In this document: positions 5,216 to 6,610 of the stretch, in pieces | How positions within the stretch are numbered: position 1 is the first letter of the stretch | How the letters are laid out: each line of letters opens with the position of its first letter | Program-made: the position numbers and the translations under genes | The notes under the pieces: generated by a model | The model's database searches: none | What the model was told of the DNA's origin: nothing | Seen by the model: only the letters and a program-made list of their open reading frames with translations | Assembly: GCA_934454115.1 (NCBI GenBank) | Contig: CAKSFQ010000043.1 | Location: 1 to 6,610 of the forward strand | Length of the DNA stretch: 6,610 bases | Direction of reading: 5' to 3' | Source of the DNA: an uncultured Clostridia bacterium | Lineage (GTDB): Bacteria > Bacillota > Clostridia > Monoglobales > Monoglobaceae

Positions 5216-6610
5216 CTATTTCACCGGCACCAGATCGTCTGACCATAAAAAGGTCTTTACGGTCAGGTTTCCCGCCGCCGCAGCCGGAATTTTCACACTG
5301 AAATTCCTTTCCGCATCGGCATCTGTGCTCAGAATGTTAAATCTCACTCCTTCACACGCGCACAAAGCCTCGTCGTTGTATACGGCTATAAATGCCATAT
5401 AGTTGCCTTCCGTACTGTTTTCATTATTGAAATACGCAGTACCCGACAGAGTGTTTCCCGCAGCAACGGTTCCCGTGAAAGTAACGCCTGTATCCTGAGC
5501 TTTCCTAACCTTCATGGCCGGGCTGCTCACCGTAACGCCCGTTGCCGGATACGAGTTCATCGAGGCGCCAGACGGAATGCTTCGCGGTGTAACCTCCACG
5601 CGCACATATTTGCCCTCCATTTCACCCGTAAGGTTCAGCGTTGAGCTTGTCGCTCCGTCAATTGCAGTCCAGCCACCGCTTTCATCGCCATAGGCATTGT
5701 CTGCCATATACCACTGGTATCTTGACTTGTCTATCGTTCTCGGATATTCAGTTGTGCTATAAACAAAAACACTATAGTCATTATTCAAAGTGTAATCTGC
5801 CGTTACATTCTGACCGCACTGCATTATTCCGTTTATGTTAACATTTTCGGCATACGGTGCATTCAGCGCAAAAAACAGATCCTTTACAATGATTGTTCCT
5901 GCATCGGCAAAGTTGCTCCACCCGTTTTTTCCGTCACCGACAAAATCAAACCATCCGAGAGCCCCCTGTCTGTCGCCATATTCGGGGTGCAGTGTTCTGT
6001 ATTTGTTAGTTATTGTTTTAAACTCTTTGGTAATCTCCTCGCCAAAGCCTAACCAGTTATCGTAATCATGATTTCCCTTGCCGATTCTCATGCCGTATTT
6101 CAGCGGTCCCTCCGCATCACTTGTGCGTTTTACGGCAATTGATGCCCAAACGGCCTTGTCTGCCTGGTTTGAGCTTCCGTCAATATCCTCCTTATCCGAA
6201 ACGTCAAAAAAGGTTGAACCTATCCCGAAATACCCCGCTGATTTGTCGGAGCTTAAATTCAGATTACTCGTATCAAAGCTGTACGTTCCGTCTCCGTTAT
6301 CCGTTATTGCCCCGCTGTATGAAGGGCTGGTCAAGCTTGTAATTGCCGATTTGTGAACAAGATTATGCTCATACTTGATTGCCGGTGTAACCTCACTGTA
6401 ATAACTGCCGCTTGCGTTCGTATACATAAATCTCACATACTTACCGGCTAAATCCTGCGTAAGGTAGATTGATTTCGGAGACGGCGACGCTTCGCCGATT
6501 GTATGCCATGCACCGTCCGGCGCGTCTGCTGTCCATGCCCACTGCCATGCAAACGCAGTAACCGATTCTGCCGCAACCGATGGGCTGAGCGTGCTGTTTG
6601 TGAGGTAATC
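5216..6610 (-). CDS. C-terminal part of a large, probably secreted Ig-repeat protein (5' end outside window)
   Basis: The frame is open from the stop TAG (5216-5218) to the window edge, giving 464 visible residues. An apparent GTG start at 6434-6436 is an internal valine codon in GKYVRF, so the true start is upstream. Numbering from the edge, residues about 18-65 (WQWAW ... GKYVRF) and 295-342 (YQWYM ... GKYVRVEVTP) are two copies of an Ig-like repeat common in clostridial surface proteins. Between them, about 85-255 is a beta-rich domain with many aromatic residues, Gly, Asp and Asn; it may be carbohydrate-binding, but I do not recognise it. Residues about 375-464 form a C-terminal beta-sandwich ending in TVKTFLWSDDLVPVK, a type found at the end of clostridial secreted glycosidases. 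No cell-wall anchor (LPXTG) or S-layer (SLH) domain is visible at the C-terminus. Any catalytic domain would be upstream. Secretion and polysaccharide binding are inferred from domain style. Confidence 0.75.
   Translation of the reverse strand, partial: DYLTNSTLSPSVAAESVTAFAWQWAWTADAPDGAWHTIGEASPSPKSIYLTQDLAGKYVRFMYTNASGSYYSEVTPAIKYEHNLVHKSAITSLTSPSYSGAITDNGDGTYSFDTSNLNLSSDKSAGYFGIGSTFFDVSDKEDIDGSSNQADKAVWASIAVKRTSDAEGPLKYGMRIGKGNHDYDNWLGFGEEITKEFKTITNKYRTLHPEYGDRQGALGWFDFVGDGKNGWSNFADAGTIIVKDLFFALNAPYAENVNINGIMQCGQNVTADYTLNNDYSVFVYSTTEYPRTIDKSRYQWYMADNAYGDESGGWTAIDGATSSTLNLTGEMEGKYVRVEVTPRSIPSGASMNSYPATGVTVSSPAMKVRKAQDTGVTFTGTVAAGNTLSGTAYFNNENSTEGNYMAFIAVYNDEALCACEGVRFNILSTDADAERNFSVKIPAAAAGNLTVKTFLWSDDLVPVK

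Noticed and set aside
6434..6436. GTG as the start of the large upstream protein
   Set aside because: No ribosome-binding site precedes it, the frame stays open to 6610, and the upstream codons complete an Ig-like repeat in which this codon is the Val of GKYVR.
1..6610. CRISPR array, tRNA, rRNA or riboswitch
   Set aside because: There are no regularly spaced direct repeats and no recognisable structured RNA; nearly all the sequence is occupied by the coding regions described.

Overview
The window looks like a piece of a Clostridia-type Bacillota chromosome. The reasons are the strong GGAGG ribosome-binding sites, the moderate base composition, the style of the two cytoplasmic glycosidases, and a large surface protein built from Ig-like repeats of a kind common in anaerobic Clostridia. 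The species cannot be named from the sequence. Every supported gene lies on the minus strand, so transcription runs from high to low coordinates.

Layout, in the direction of transcription. (1) 6610-5216 is the 3' part of a large multidomain protein, probably secreted. Its reading frame is open to the window edge, so the start is missing. It carries two Ig-like repeats of the W...GKYVR type, an unrecognised beta-rich middle domain and a beta-sandwich C-terminal domain. (2) 5215-5115 is a 101-base gap with a perfect 14-bp hairpin (5153-5190). (3) 5114-2058 encodes a 1018-residue glycoside hydrolase related to family GH95 (clan GH-L). It starts at TTG, has substitutions at two positions that match GH95 active-site residues, and ends in an extra beta-sandwich domain. 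(4) After 42 bases, 2015-192 encodes a 607-residue GH20 beta-N-acetylhexosaminidase with its catalytic Asp-Glu pair intact. (5) Positions about 185-1 are the end of an insertion sequence, most like the IS256 family, that lies almost directly behind the GH20 stop codon. It contains the start of a transposase gene with an in-frame TGA at codon 6.

How the parts fit together. Neither glycosidase has a signal peptide, and they look like one transcription unit. They probably trim imported oligosaccharides in the cytoplasm: GH20 removes terminal HexNAc and the GH95-like enzyme removes another terminal sugar, classically fucose but possibly a different one here. The large upstream protein may bind or process polysaccharide outside the cell, but that link rests only on adjacency.

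The most interesting small-scale structure is at the insertion-sequence end. A 15-bp stem in the transposase-sense RNA buries the transposase ribosome-binding site, and a plausible internal promoter would start transcription beyond the first arm of that stem. Read-through RNA from the glycosidase operon would therefore fold and block translation, while the element's own transcript would not. This resembles the read-in protection known for other insertion sequences such as IS10 and IS50. No RNA genes, CRISPR arrays or complete mobile elements were seen.
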